Of a stretch of 64,000 nucleotides of DNA, positions 11,872 to 24,920 are shown piece by piece. Below the pieces are notes generated by a model that had not been told where the DNA came from, did no database searches, and worked only from the letters and a program-made list of their open reading frames with translations. Origin of the DNA: Polytrichum commune. Its lineage: Eukaryota > Streptophyta > Polytrichopsida > Polytrichales > Polytrichaceae. Each line of letters begins with the position of its first letter. The first letter of the stretch is position 1. The DNA is taken from contig OX485803.1 of assembly GCA_950295325.1 (NCBI GenBank), positions 7,936,001 to 8,000,000 on the forward strand, written 5' to 3'. The position numbers were made by a program, and so were the translations under genes.

Positions 11872-12975
11872 GTAGCACTCCTCCACATACGACCTTCACA
11901 ATTTCAAAAGCTCGAACTTATAACCCATAACCAAACACTAAACGAAGTCCTCTTTTGTGATGTGGGACTAGCTAGGTACAACGCTTAGTACAATGATGGA
12001 ATGATCATGTAATATATTGGACTATCCAAAACACCAAGTTGAATATAAGATGTCTACAATCATTGCATGATAGTCAAACATTGCAACTCATACTTTATTA
12101 TGAATAGAGAACGAATGTTCACGTCTTGGTTGAGAATGTAATGTCTTTATTAAATACCTAATATATCTTATTCTAAACGAAAGAAAAATTGAAATCAAAG
12201 AAGATCCATATAACTTATACTAAGCCCCCTCTCTAAGTGGTATACAAGAATCTACACACACCCTTTCATCCCAACAAGTTTATTCCATAATACCAGACTC
12301 AGCTAAGGCCTTCGATGCTAGTTTCATGCTCGAATTAGCTAAAGAAAGAGGTTTTCCAAGCTGAAGTGCCTTCAACTTACATGAGTGTCGATCATTACAC
12401 TTTGCGCATCTTAGATGTGATTTCGATGAAGGTGAAACTTGAACTAACTGGAACTTAAAAGCAACAAAAAATGTAGACTCTGATCCTGTGTTAATGTTAT
12501 GTGAATTGAGGAAGAAATTCTTCAACTATCACTATAATCCTATGGAATCCGGACTCTGTACGCTTAAGACACATGAGCCTAAAACAAACACCCAATATAA
12601 CATGGTCAAAATGTTCTAGAATATAACAATTCACTTCATTTGAGATTGCAAATCCAAGGAACTTTGTACGTTGGGATGCTTTAAGGAAAACAGTGTCCAT
12701 TCTAGCCTCACGTACGTACCTTCACTGCAATCAGATTCTGGGCCCAAAGTGCCTGTTCATCATCACTTAGGTTCCACTTCGAGGAAGAAATTCCTCTGGA
12801 GTTACGTACTCTGAAGTCCGGACACATGGGCCAAACAAAGCAAAGCCAGATTTGAGATAGATAATTGACTGAAGTCAGTAGTAGAATAGTTTGACACGGC
12901 TCTTGCGAGACGGAAAGGTGATTGACCACCAAGTCAAGGTCTACTTCTACTGAGATCAAAACAGTAACTTTACCC
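11872..12975. other. Intergenic stretch, no gene seen
   Basis: Short minus-strand open frames at 12280-13034 show no recognisable domain. No repeat boundary found. Confidence 0.45.
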
Positions 12976-13205
12976 CAGTGATCGGGGAGATTTTTGGGCA
13001 TACTCGGTTGAGATCCTAATGTTTCCAAGTCCAACCGGTTACATGTTCACATCTTCCGGTTTTTCTTTATTAAATTGAGGTATATTCTATATATTCCTCT
13101 AAGATGATCGGTAATCTTCCTGCAGTCTTGAACTTCAACCGGTTATTCCTCAAACTTAACCGGTTCATCTGTAACTATATAACTGCCGGTTTCCCCCGAT
13201 CATTG
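12976..13205 (+). repeat. Family R inverted-repeat element, copy 3 (best preserved)
   Basis: Left end CAGTGATCGGGGAGATTTT; the reverse complement of the right end is CAATGATCGGGGGAAACCGG, so the ends form an imperfect terminal inverted repeat of about 14 bp. Length 230 bp. Contains four CCGGTT boxes and no open frame. The size and ends look like a small non-autonomous DNA transposon. Confidence 0.75.
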
Positions 13206-13850
13206 CTTTACCCGCATTGAAGATTTAAGTAGCTGAGTGTTGAACCAATGTGGAGCTTGAGAAAAGAAGAAGAAACTTTTCCTAGGCTAGATGGAGATGT
13301 ACATTGACATCATCATTCAATTCAGATCAAGACAATCTAAACATCATAATACTGCTAACTTGTTGCAGCTGCACTAATTAAGTATCCGATTTAGTGTCAT
13401 ATGATGTCAAATGTAGTGAGTGATCTTCACGACTTGTCATGTGATACCCTCTCTAGTTTTCATCTTAGAGTAATTGCCAAGACAATTAGTATGGTTCGAT
13501 GATGAGTAGTGTGTCCCACTAAACCAAATGAATAGTGCAGTTGAAAGTATAAGTATGCTATTACATGACCCATTACACTACCATTACCATCTACTATGGT
13601 CACTCTGAACATTTAAGCATATGAAGGGGTTTGGGAGAACTAAATCATAACATAAATAAATAAATAAGTATAACACACGCGCGCGTGCACACACTCACAG
13701 TTTCACGAGTAAAGTGGCAAAGTGACAAAGTCAATATCAAAACATGAGGATAAACCTTGCTACTAATGGAGTTAATGTGCGACTAACGTTTGGCCTCTTG
13801 ACAAATTGCTTATGGGATGCCAATATATTATGGTTTTCTTTCTAATGAGT
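13206..13850. other. Intergenic stretch, no gene seen
   Basis: Contains a CG/CA-rich low-complexity patch near 13675-13700 and no gene that I can support. Confidence 0.45.
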
Positions 13851-14150
13851 ATGTTATATACTTGGGTATGTACCTAAGGTCACCTTTCAACATGTCATTT
13901 TCAAAGTCTTATGTTATATACTTGGGTACGTACCTGAGGTCACCTTTCAACATGTCATTTTTAAAGTCTTATGTTATATACTTGGATACGTACGTGAGGT
14001 CACCTTTCAACACGTCATTGCTAATAACTTATGTTATATATTTGGATATGTAAGTCATGTCACCTTTCAACATGTCATTTTTAATATCATATGTTATATA
14101 CTTGGATACGTACATGAGATCACCCTCCAACATGTCATTTTCAATATCTC
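13851..14150. repeat. Exact 60-bp tandem array, five units
   Basis: Units start at 13851, 13911, 13971, 14031 and 14091, each beginning ATGTTATATACTTGG and containing GGTCACCTTTCAACATGTCATT. No length change between units; divergence is by substitution and rises toward the right. Because 60 is a multiple of three the array stays open in one frame over the first units, but there is no start context or family match. Confidence 0.9.
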
Positions 14151-15342
14151 CAAGTGATGAAACTCCACAAACTCAATTATGAGAAAACATCCTTTGTAAT
14201 TTGGCCTGATTTAGCTCTTCAAAGATCAATTAGCCTAACATGGGTTGCCTTATAATCTTTAAAGTCGTCGTGCAAGAATTCAAAAGGTATCAAAAATGAG
14301 TTCCATTTGTTTCCCTACTTCTAGATCAATGTCTTCCACCATCTCTAACAAACTGATTTCTAGAATCTATTAACAACAATGGTCTTTAAAGCATATGCTT
14401 TAATATTTTTATGAGAACATCCCCACCACACACCCTCCAATTCATAGACTTCATATATTGTCATGATAAATACCTAGAAACAACCGTATAGAAAAACCAC
14501 ACAAAATGGAACCCATTCATAAATGCACTAAAAAACAAGGGATTGAAGGTGAATGCAATAATCACCATCGTAGTCGGGTTCAGAGGAGCCATACATAATT
14601 ACTCCATTGGAAAGCAACTTCACACCACCAAAACATTTCCTTAAACATATGATGAAATTACAACAACAAATTGCTATAAAATACCTCATGTATTTACTAA
14701 TACAAAACAAGATATTGTACCACCACCCACTTGGAACCAAACCCCCTCCCCCTTCCCCCTAGGCATGGAGCCCATTTTTTGAAAGGAAGGCTAAATGCAT
14801 TAATTTGCATCATATAAGGATCATATCAAGAGAAATTTATATATATATATATTCAACTTGATGCAAGAACATAACATTATTCATATTCATATCAATGTAA
14901 TGTGGGAGTGAAAATATTCCACAGAATATTCCCCACATTCAGATTGAATGTGGAAAATATTCCGAGGAATATTGTCAGCCCCATATAACATTGTTATGGA
15001 TTTAAATAATGTTATGAACATTCAAGATGATCATTTTTCTTTTCTTTTCATTTTATTTTGAGGACTTAATTAGTAATGGAAAGAATTGCCCTTGAAATTA
15101 CCCTGGATATCCTTTTCCACCTTAGATGTACAGCTCACAGTTTTATCAATCAAACCACATCTCAAGCAGTGACTCTGATTAAATGTAAAACTTATACTCA
15201 TTGACTATTGGAACTTGGTTTGAGATTATATATATATATCCGATCAAGAAATCACCCTTCATAACTGTGTTTCAATGCCAACTCCAATTCACATCTTCAA
15301 TCTAGATTTGTCTTTCATATTATCCAATAATGTGATTAAGTA

Positions 15343-15545
15343 GTGTGTGTTTGTTCATGTGGGCCCCAAGAATATAATCATGGATGTTGCAACTAGTGCA
15401 AATTCAGATTATGTGTTTGTTCATGTGGGCTCCGAGAATATAACCATGAATGCTGCAACTAGTGCAAATTCAATATGAATTTGCATTAATTGCGACATCC
15501 ATGGGTATATTCTTGGGGCCCTCATGAACAAACGCACACTACTCA
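15343..15545. repeat. Fold-back element with inner direct repeat
   Basis: The left arm GTGTGTTTGTTCATGTGGGC CCCAAGAATATAATCATGGATG is inverted at the right end (CATCCATGGGTATATTCTTGGGG..GAACAAACGCACAC). Between them the left arm is repeated once more in direct orientation (from about 15414). About 200 bp; looks like a MITE with a partially duplicated arm. Confidence 0.65.
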
Positions 15546-16073
15546 ACAATGTTATGTCCCTACCCCATTCCCCAAGGATTAAACAAGTTGACCAACCTTA
15601 CCAATGGGAGGGTGAAAACTTTAAACTACTATGTAGAGAACGGGTTCATAAATTCTAAGTCAAACTAACACCTTAATTGGTACCTTTCAATAAACTTTAT
15701 GGTATTTAACATAGCACATTGGGGTACTTAAGATGATAAATTTTTATTTTTATACGTAAGTGGAAGATATCCAATTGGGGATATTCATATCAAGTGTCAC
15801 GTGGTTACACTAATGAGCTTGTTGATTATTTGTGTAACTTAGGTATAAGCTCCGTTATTCTTTTGAGCATACTAGTGCCAAATGTCATGTAGTTGTAGTA
15901 TCATCAACATTGTTGACCATTAGTGTAAGCATAGGTCTTAGATTAGAGTAAATGACATTATTAGGTCAATGACACTATAAACCATAAAGAGTGATGTTCA
16001 AGATTAGCCCTAAATCTCAAAAAAGAACATAACTAGAATGGTTTTCTCAGGAGCTTGACAACGCACTACCAAC

Positions 16074-16285
16074 ATATGATCCTAGTCAATTGTCTTTCAT
16101 CAATGAGAGAAAGATGCAAATCTACCACTATGATAGATTTGACGTAGGACAATTTTTCATTGTTGCAAGTCAATTGCCTTGGACCCGTATGCTTGTAGTG
16201 AACTGTCGGCATATGAGTCCTAGGCAATCATATGGCATGAGTGAAAGAATAATGCAAATTTACCATTATGATAGATTTGTAAAAA
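16074..16285. repeat. Diverged direct duplication
   Basis: About 75 bases from 16074 ('catatgatcctagtcaat' to 'accactatgatagatttg') recur from about 16210 ('catatgagtcctaggcaat' to 'accattatgatagatttg'). Confidence 0.6.
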
Positions 16286-19200
16286 AAGTTTAGTGACACA
16301 AGAAAATTACCAAAAACTCATGTGCTTGTAATGTAGAGAGGTCATTTTGTATTAATTTGTATCTCGTGGGGGGGGGGGGGGTTGCACCTTTCATAACACA
16401 TATGAATGTATGTGAGTGCACACAAGGGGTATTCATTTGAACTTTGCCATACTACGTGTGAATATCCTACACAAATTGTAGCTCGTAGTTGTGTACATGT
16501 ATGAAGGACCTCTAGAAAGTATACAACACAACTTGTACTTGTATGGTAGTGTCACTAGACTTTATGAGATAAATATTCAATATTAGATCAAACTAGGATG
16601 TATAATTTTCTCATTTCCTTATCTCATCCATGCATGTATGAAAGAGGCGGTATTAGGGTTTTGAAAGGGGTCATTGAGCTAAGAACAAGGCTACTTCTTG
16701 ATTTGGGTTGCAAGGGGAACACGCTTCTTTGTGGAGGTTGAGCAAAGGGGATGCAGATGAGTTGATGCGGATGGTTGACGCGGGTAGTGATTACATGCAT
16801 TAGGTGACTTAGAAGTTAGGTCTTGTCACAAGCCATACATAAAAGTTTGTTGAAATTACAAAGGTGCTCAAAACTCCTCCTTTCCTCATTTGTTTCGTGT
16901 GTCTATAAATATATTCTTCCATCATGAAATTCTTGGTTCTACATAAAGAGCACATTGCTTGTCTTAGCTATGAATTAAGATGTGGCTATTATTAAAGCAT
17001 GCATAGTAGAGACTAATTAACAAGTGGAATAAAATGTTCAAGTAGCATTACTTTGTTCAAGATACTTTGAGTTTTGATTGCTATCAGAAGTAAAACATGC
17101 AGGCAAGTGAAGACAATAATACACATGAAACCATACTTGTCAAAAATGTGGTAGGCCAAAAAAATTAGCTCCAATCAAGGTATGGTTTATTGGGAGGGCT
17201 TAAAGTTTGCATAGAAACTTCAGTATTTTTTTGGGTGGAGTATAGGGATCCAATAGACTTGATGAATCATTCATCAAACATAGAGATTGGCTTATATTGG
17301 AATCAAAAAGGCCAACAATAAGTGGACTTATGATCTTACTAACCATTTGATGAAAAACTTCATATGCATTTTGAACTTTTGAGACAATAATTGCATTAGC
17401 TTCTATGACATATATTGTAGACTTAGATACTAATGAGTTACAACTGGGCCATGAAAACATTTAACCATGTCATTTAAAAGCATATTTTTGTACTTATGTT
17501 AATGACTATATACATATGTAATTTTTTTTCTATGTATACATATTGTCTCTTGTGTTTTTATCATTGAAATTGTATGTGTATTGCTTGATTTTAGAAAAAA
17601 GAACTTTTATATAGGGGTGTATTAGAGTATGTTGCAAATACACGTGGTTCTTGGTTTTCAATGAAGGGTGCACCCCCCGGACCACCTCTTGGCCAAAGTC
17701 AAACACCTCGCCTTCATTTCACCAAATTTAGGGGTTTCAACACCACTTGAACATTCCTTGAACGTCAAGGGTTGGGCGAAACTCCCTACCAAAACGTGAG
17801 TTTTTGAGTCCTTTATTGAGACACAATGTTCAGTGGTGAGTTCTCATAACATTATCCAACTAAGTCTATACACTAGGTGGGGTCAAGAATAGTCTAGATT
17901 CTATTTGGAATTACACTCTATTTATTCTCTTAGGAGAGTTTTGCATTGGCAAATTCAACTTGATAAAGTTGTGTGAAGCACTGCATTGATATTATTGGAA
18001 TGCAATGGTTGGTATCAGTTTAATAATGTTATGCTTAGCTAAATCATTTTCACATTTAACTAGATTACATTCTAGAGATCTTTAGAAGTTATTCTCCCAA
18101 TGATCATCATAACAATATTCAACCATGTGGGTCAGTTTCATGACCTTGGAATATGTCAATTATATTCCATGGCCCCCCCAAACAAAGTGAATTTTTTTTA
18201 CTATTCATACATTCAAGTCAAACTTGGAAATTTCTATGGAATTATACTCTTGACACCATGCACTGAAACCACGGTTTATCCTAGTATTATCCTCTAAACT
18301 TATGATTCATAATAACACTATCGTTGAAAATACTGACAATGTTCACAATATTCTTACTATTCATTCCGGCACTATTCATGATTCATAACAACGTTAGTTT
18401 CTTCCTATTTCCTAAGTTTCTTTCCATGAAAGTAAGATAGTGGTGGCCCATGTCATATGCTAAATATAGAATGGAACACAAACCATGCAGCTAAATATTT
18501 TTTGACTCAGTATAATATCTCCTGTCTGCCTAGGTCAAACTCATGAAACAGTGCAACATTTTGGGACAGTGCCTTTAGTTTATAATAGGGTCAACAGTTA
18601 TGCAGACATCAGTGTGTGTATATGAATAGCATGTTGTTGACCTCGTGCGAACTGAGAGTGAGGAGCCGTTCTTTGGAATTGGGAGGTCTTTCTAGGGCTC
18701 AATTCATCTAAAAAAGCGTTGCGAACTTGATGTTTGCAAATGGATGATAGTGGCGCCTGGATCGGGCCCGGTTTAGTTTAGACCTGAGAAGGATCATCTG
18801 GAATGTGCAAAGGTTGGATTAATTGGTGATGTGGCTTCAAGATGGAACAGTAGGCGAGTGAGAATTGGTAGGGATCAGTAGTAGTACCCACTAAAGTTCT
18901 ATTGAAGACCTAACGTGGTAGATATACTACTAATTCTGTCATTTCCAGAAGGTTTAGCATCATTGATGTGCACAGAAATCAGGTCCAAAAATCTTGTGAC
19001 TTGCAGAATTTGTTGTCAATTAAATACTTCAATGATCAAATTATTCTGGTGAAATCTCAAATTCTGAGGTGCGTGGATACATCACTATTCTTCTTCACAG
19101 CTGATGATTATTCTTGCGGCATGAATCGAAGACAAGCTCACTGCATGTCTAGATTTGCCACAGTTTGGGACAAATTAAATATTTTGATGAGACTCAAGCT

Positions 19201-20042
19201 GAGTTTTCAGCTGATATACAACCTGGGTATGTGGAGCGGGCGTGATCTACACACATTCAACCAATAGTTGGTGTTTTGAAGAAGACGGAAATTGGAACTG
19301 AGGAGTTTAAATTGTCTCTCCATTAAGGTGAGTTTATCATCTGGAATTCACGCATTGTTATTATTCTACACTGGATGCTTTCAATTCTTGCAGAATGCAC
19401 CAAGTACAAATTTCACTGCCTAAAGTGTGGTATTTGATTATCCGGTTGAAACACAAATCCAGCAACATATGAGTTTGTTGAGTTCAAGGAACACCTTGCG
19501 TGTGGAGTCAAGCGGGCGAAGAACACTAAGTTTCATGAGTAGTAGTTTGACACAACCTTGAATTTTACAGAATTTTAGGTACATTACACTATCTACAATA
19601 CAAGATTTAAAGAAATTCTCATCGCATCACTGAAAACAATAGATTTGTAAACGAAGTATATAGTGGTGTTGCATAATTTTCTACAATCCATCAAATGCTT
19701 CAGTTTTCCCTTCATAGAACCCCCTTCTCTCTGTTGTTTAGACAGAAGCTCTTTATGTCCATAATAAGTTCGACATGAACTAGAGCCGCTAAATGAATTG
19801 CACTTTGTGGTTAGTTTATACACCAATCCCAAGCTAAGCCTATTTAATTGCGCCCCAACTGTGTACTGTCTACGTTATAAGATCAGGTACTTCTAGAATA
19901 CGGAAATTTAATATCCTTCTCCACTGGCAAGCATTGAATGTTCTTTAGAAATCAAGCACTTCCATTTCAAGGTCTGAAGAACTCCTATCAGATGTATTCT
20001 GGACAATCAACTCCTATATTATCTTTAATTCCCTTCAGAGTG

Positions 20043-20110
20043 GCACAATAGGGCCCTCTAGGGCAGTGTTCAGCTCTCAGAGGTCCCAGGTTCGATTCCG
20101 CCATTGCTAA
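20043..20110 (+). pseudogene. tRNA-like fragment with intact B box
   Basis: Contains GGTTCGATTCC, a perfect internal B-box promoter, preceded at the right distance by a GGGC/CCTAG-rich segment. I cannot fold a proper anticodon arm or acceptor stem. It could be a decayed tRNA gene or the head of a tRNA-derived SINE. It lies just upstream of the intact tRNA-Cys. Confidence 0.4.
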
Positions 20111-20124
20111 TCAAGATGTGTGGA

Positions 20125-20196
20125 GGAGGTATAGCTCAGTGGTAGAGCAATCGGCTGCAGTCCGATAGGTCAGCGGTTCAACCCCGCTTGCCTCCT
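20125..20196 (+). tRNA. Nuclear tRNA-Cys (anticodon GCA)
   Basis: Seen: 72 bases folding into a full cloverleaf. The acceptor stem GGAGGTA pairs with TGCCTCC (one G-U). The D arm is GCTC/GAGC around AGTGGTA, the anticodon stem ATCGG/CCGAT holds loop CTGCAGT (GCA at 34-36), the variable loop is AGGTC, and the T stem AGCGG/CCGCT encloses TTCAACC. The discriminator base is T. No intron and no encoded CCA. Known: the TATAGCTCAGTGGTAGAGC start and the G after the anticodon are typical of eukaryotic cytosolic tRNA-Cys, unlike plastid or mitochondrial forms. A T5 run at 20220-20224 can end Pol III transcription. All stems are intact, so it is probably functional. Confidence 0.93.
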
Positions 20197-20219
20197 TCTC
20201 TGAATATACTCAAATTAAC

Positions 20220-20224
20220 TTTTT
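20220..20224 (+). terminator. Pol III terminator of the tRNA-Cys
   Basis: TTTTT 23 bases after the tRNA 3' end, with a back-up TTTT run at about 20230. Confidence 0.6.
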
Positions 20225-20386
20225 GTACCTTTTAAAGGTGATGTGAATCCCAAATATGGGAAGTATTTGACAAAGAGCATATATAGTATATCTTCAACTT
20301 GTTCTTATTAACGTTCATCCTCATTCACTTTTGCTTCAGCAATAGTCACTGGAACCCACTTAATAAGATCCCATCTATCTATCTGT

Positions 20387-20421
<35 letters not shown>

Positions 20422-22500
20422 CCTGTTGAGCTGCCACATCATTGATACTTGGAAACATGACTACATGTGGTCTTACAAAAACAAGAAGGATAAAGTTGTG
20501 TTCTCCAACTTCTATTGATTAGATTTACACAACAAAACTCGTGTTGTTAGCAACTCTACGACGATACACATGCAAAAATCACACTGAAAATTGGACCTCC
20601 CTTGATGTAGTTATGGTTATCAGAAGCGCATGTTTTTATTTATTCAAAATTGTATACATAAGTCCTCCTGATTGTGTTCACTATTGAATGTAGGATAGTT
20701 ATTAATATTTGAGAGACGTAGTCCAATGCCCTTCGAACATGTGTCTTTATGATCTTTGGTCTTTGATAGTCACCGAACCACATACTTATCAAAAATAAGG
20801 GCTCGTTAAAAAAAAAAAACCACTTAAGACCTATCTATATTCCCTTCCCCTTCCCTTCTTCTTTCTTAAAATTATGGCCTCCTCAATTTCTCCCCTATGC
20901 ATTCATTAGACCTTTCCTTGCCTCACATATACATTCAAGAGTTCAAGTAAGATTACTAAGGCCCAAGATTATGAATATGTGTCACACGAATATGCAAGAA
21001 GCGTTGACATAACCAGGGAAATTACACAATATCCCACAACTAGCAAATATAATAATAATAATATAAAAATATCAGTACATGGACGGCCTTGATTGTCCAA
21101 AGCCGTGCGTACATGACCGAGTAGTTTCACTACCCAATTCTTCTAGCATTATTCCTATCTCATACCCCTCATTGTCCCTTACTCAAGTTGGTTGTTGCTA
21201 TTTCATGTTTGGCAAACCCCATAATATTTTAGCTAATGACCCCAAATCCAACAAGGCGCCACATAGAAAACCGATGTTTCATTGGTGCACATAGAAAAAA
21301 ATCATGTTGATATGTGGGCCTTAGCAATTTAAATTATTGATCAAGGAGAATGAATGAGTGGATTTCATGGCCTCGGTTCCTAGAGCCTAGGGGGTGGGCT
21401 CCTCATATTAACTACCGTGTGTGTAGAAAAGACTATTTAAATTTGAGGCATGAGCATATATAATATACTCAAAAGGAGAGGTATGTGTGTCTCTCTAGTG
21501 TGTACATTTAAAAAGGCAATTGTATATTTTGAAGTAAAGGTAGATGTACAAAAGAGGGCCCTAAGATTCATAAAGAAAATTGACCACAAATGTGCTAGTT
21601 TTATCCAATATTTGTTATTTCGTCCAAATGGCATGCGTTTTAGGGTCATATTATTATGAGTGACAAAACTTTCAATGACTTTCTTATTGGATAGTATAAG
21701 TGGATTAAATATGTACTAAAGGCTTGATAATTTCATATAAAATTCATTTTACTTTCTAACTAGAAAGTAATTGAACAAATTTTTCACCCATAGCATGTAA
21801 CTCAATGATTGCATGGAACAAACAAGACAAGAGCACAATAACTCAACCTTTATCTAGAGAGAGGAACTCAAGGGAGCACATGAGCACTCCAAGAGCCTCC
21901 AGTTTGTAAAGACCTAGAATCCAAATGCAAATTCTAACAAGAATGAACAAGGTGTCGTTAAGGGTTATTACCATATGACAACAATGTACAGATACATGAA
22001 TTAGATGAAACTAACACAACTAGTGTCAATGTAATCTCTATATCTTAGAGCCCCGTTTTGTACATTTACCTTCACTTCAAGAAACAAATAGCCTCTTTAT
22101 ATGTACCTAGTAGAGAGAAATAATACCTTACCTTTATGTATATCATGTACATCAATGTCACAAATCTTACCCCTTCTTACACTCAAATTAGTTTGTACGT
22201 GGTATGAAGAGTCCACTCCTAGATATATGATACATTCCATTCCAAGAGGAAATTATTGCACAGCAGTGTACCTCCCATTCACCCAATTAAAAAACCCTAA
22301 AATAGTATCATAATGGATGTTTCTATTTATAGTCGATTTGAGAAATTTGAAAACAACTTCCAATACCACAAATTAGTCTCCCATTAGTCTAGTCAAACAC
22401 ACGAAAAAAAATCAGCTACCAGTGGTGTGACGAGCTTGAGGGGCCTTGCCTCCCATTCAAATGGTGCATTGTCGCATTAGAACCCAATATATTGTATATA
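20225..22500. other. Intergenic stretch with AT microsatellite, no gene seen
   Basis: An (AT)n run of about 32 bases lies at 20389-20420. Open frames at 21079-21294, 21437-21659 and 22101-22313 show no recognisable product. Confidence 0.5.
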
Positions 22501-23132
22501 CAGTAATCTCCTGCTTAAGTACGTACCCGTTTAAGTACACATCCCGGTTAAGTGTGCAATTTTTTTGACAAAAATTAGGGTTCATAATTTATTGTTTCAA
22601 CATGTCATGCATAGTCATTTGCCGCGAATGCATGAAATTTTTATGCTTGACATTAAATGTCAGTTTGCTGAAACGTCTCAAACAATCGTCGCAATTCATC
22701 ATACATTTGTCGAGCTTCCGTTTGAACATTGGAGCAAAGCAATCCGTTGTCAATGTTGAGGACAATGTTGTGTAGAGCTTCAAAGCCTTTGAAGTCGGTG
22801 GCACTTTCAAATTCAACAAATGTCTTGATAGGTTGGATTTCGTTGCAGTTGGTTCTCCTGATTGTCCCAAACTTTTCCGGACGGTGCCTCCACTGACTTC
22901 TTACTCCAACCTTAGCGCATGCTTGCTCGATGCGTTTGGCTTGCTCAACTTTGCAATGATTTCACATTGTTGGGCTTTGGTCAAGCGGGGGTTGCCTCAA
23001 GTTTCATCCGTTTCTCATTGCGATTCATTTAACAAGAGGTCTAGAAAACGATATGAGTAAAGTACGCACCTACCAACTAAGTGTGCACCAACGGCTCCGG
23101 TTCAAAGTGTGCACTTAAGCGGGAGAACACTG
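22501..23132 (-). mobile_element. pogo/Tigger-like (Tc1/mariner) element, non-autonomous remnant
   Basis: Seen: the left end CAGTAATCTCCTGCTTAAGT and the reverse complement of the right end CAGTGTTCTCCCGCTTAAGT agree at 17 of 20 positions. TA lies on both sides (22499-22500 and 23133-23134). The GTTTAAGTACACATCCCGGTTAAG stretch inside the left end repeats the motif. Minus-strand pieces resemble the start of a CENP-B/pogo-type helix-turn-helix (for example AKLSKPNASSKHAL and GGTVRKVWDNQ), in broken frames. Known: CAGT ends and TA duplication mark pogo-like elements, including plant Lemi types. Inferred: a 632-bp deletion derivative that cannot move itself. Confidence 0.75.
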
Positions 23133-24920
23133 TACATATCTAGGGCTAATTATGTCCCTCTTGGAGGGAATCACACATATTATGGAGTAGTAAAGGGTAG
23201 ATGGTCGGTTGTGAGTTCATACCAATCTTGGTCTCGTATATATTAGGTAGGTGATTGCATCGTATCAATAATTAGCATCCATAATGGTATAAAAAAATGT
23301 ACCATGGGGTATCAAACTTGGAATACTAGTCATATATTAATATTTGATGGATATGTCAAGGTGAGAGAATCTTCATATACCTTAATTATTAGTTTGGGTC
23401 AATATCATTCTATAACCATATTGATACTAGGATGATTTTTCCTAGGTACATAGATTGTTGCATGGTATATAGACCCAAATGGTATCAAAACAAAAGTATT
23501 ATCAACTGGCCATACCCTACTCGTATCATAATTTGTGACATCGTCCCCAAATGGATTCAATAATAGACAATACTACACTAAATATGATATTTTGTGTCAT
23601 ATGGTATTTTGTGTCACTAACGTAGCTTTTTTGATGACACTTCTTCTGAATAAGTGATCAAATATTGTCATAGATGATGGAGGAGTTCATCCATTAGCCA
23701 AATCCCTACCTTCCCTTGTCAACAACTTGTGATGAACTATTGTCATGGATGATTGAAAGTTAAATGAAAAATCACTTGGTACAGGACAGTAATTGCAACA
23801 CTGTAAATCTATGATTCTTTAAAACTTACAATGAATGACAAATAATGTTGAATGAACATTTAGTGTTGATGACACTATACCGTGATTTACAATTAGTATT
23901 GAGCAAGAATTGGTGACACTAGATATCATATTTAGTGTAGTTCAGACACTGGTTCAGATGCAAACAAGTTACTGTTCCCCATTTAATGCTCAAAGTTTGC
24001 ACATTGTGAAGAGAAGATGAAACAAGTTTGACGACCGAATCTCAGATAGTGCATGTAATAACAAGAAAAAGGTAGAACCGTGAGGCTCTGTTCTTTATTA
24101 TGAAAGACTACAATTGTAGATGTCCACTTTGCTCATGCCAATTCATGGCTATCCACTATACCAAACCTTTCTTGGATTTTGTGCACCTTCTTCTCAAATA
24201 CGGGTCAAGGATTGCAGCTATTCATTTATCACCCGAAAATTTTAAAACAAATAATCAAGAACTACCAAAATAACTATAGTTAACTAGATTTCTTTCAATG
24301 CATTTTAGGGAGCACTTATATATAAACTATAATTAACATCCACATTAAATAAAGTGGACCAAAAATAACAAAAACAAGTAACTTCCAAGTGTGAACACAA
24401 AGTGGTTAGGAAATTTGCTCTTGAAACGAAGAAGTTGATGCATAGTCTCTGTCCTACATACAGAGCCAATAAACTGGAGGGAAGTATATATATAAAATTA
24501 ATCAATTATTTACTAAACAGGGAAGCAAAGTGTTGGAGTCAACAAAGCTTTTCATTAATTTAATTTGCCTGAATTCAATAGGTATAACCATGTTCTAGGT
24601 CACAATACTTTATGAAAATAAAGAATGATCCAAGCTTCTATGTGTAAGCTTCACCTACTCATCAATATTGAGTGGCTTGGATCAAGGCCTCGATCCTCAA
24701 AGCCTTGTCTAGGTTCAGTAGCATGGATCCAAAAGTCAACTTGCCTTTCAATTTATTTACTTACGATTTCTCCAGCATTATTTAAGGACTGAAATGGGTA
24801 GTACTTTTCTACTTGAAGGAAGGTCTGCTCTTCACAGGTTATAAAATTGTGACTCCGCCAATGTCAATAAATTCCATCCCTAGATGTGTAAATTTAATAT
24901 GATCATCCAGTCAATGATTC
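23133..24920. other. Intergenic stretch holding a family V MITE, no gene seen
   Basis: Apart from the element at 23572-23941 nothing is recognisable. This is also the 3' flank of the GDSL gene; I do not see a convincing AATAAA close to its stop. Confidence 0.5.
23572..23941. mobile_element. Family V MITE, copy 2
   Basis: Ends ACTACACTAAATATGATATT and, inverted, ACTACACTAAATATGATATC. They are followed on both sides by GTGTCA. Length 370 bp, no open frame. The same ends occur at 25707-25931. Confidence 0.7.

Larger units (their letters stand above)
14151..20039. other. Long intergenic stretch with small palindromes and duplications, no gene seen
   Basis: Structures found: a palindrome at about 14908-14975 (GAATATTCCCCACATTC against GAATGTGGAAAATATTC); a fold-back element at about 15343-15545; a direct duplication at 16074-16285; a 14-base G run at 16368-16381. 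Open frames of 60-99 codons show no domains. Confidence 0.5.

Noticed and set aside
13817-14053. A 78-codon repeat-containing frame
   Set aside because: It is simply the 60-bp tandem array read in one frame.
20125-20196. tRNA-Cys considered as a plastid or mitochondrial transfer
   Set aside because: Its D arm and base after the anticodon match the eukaryotic cytosolic form, not organellar tRNA-Cys, and no organellar flank is seen.
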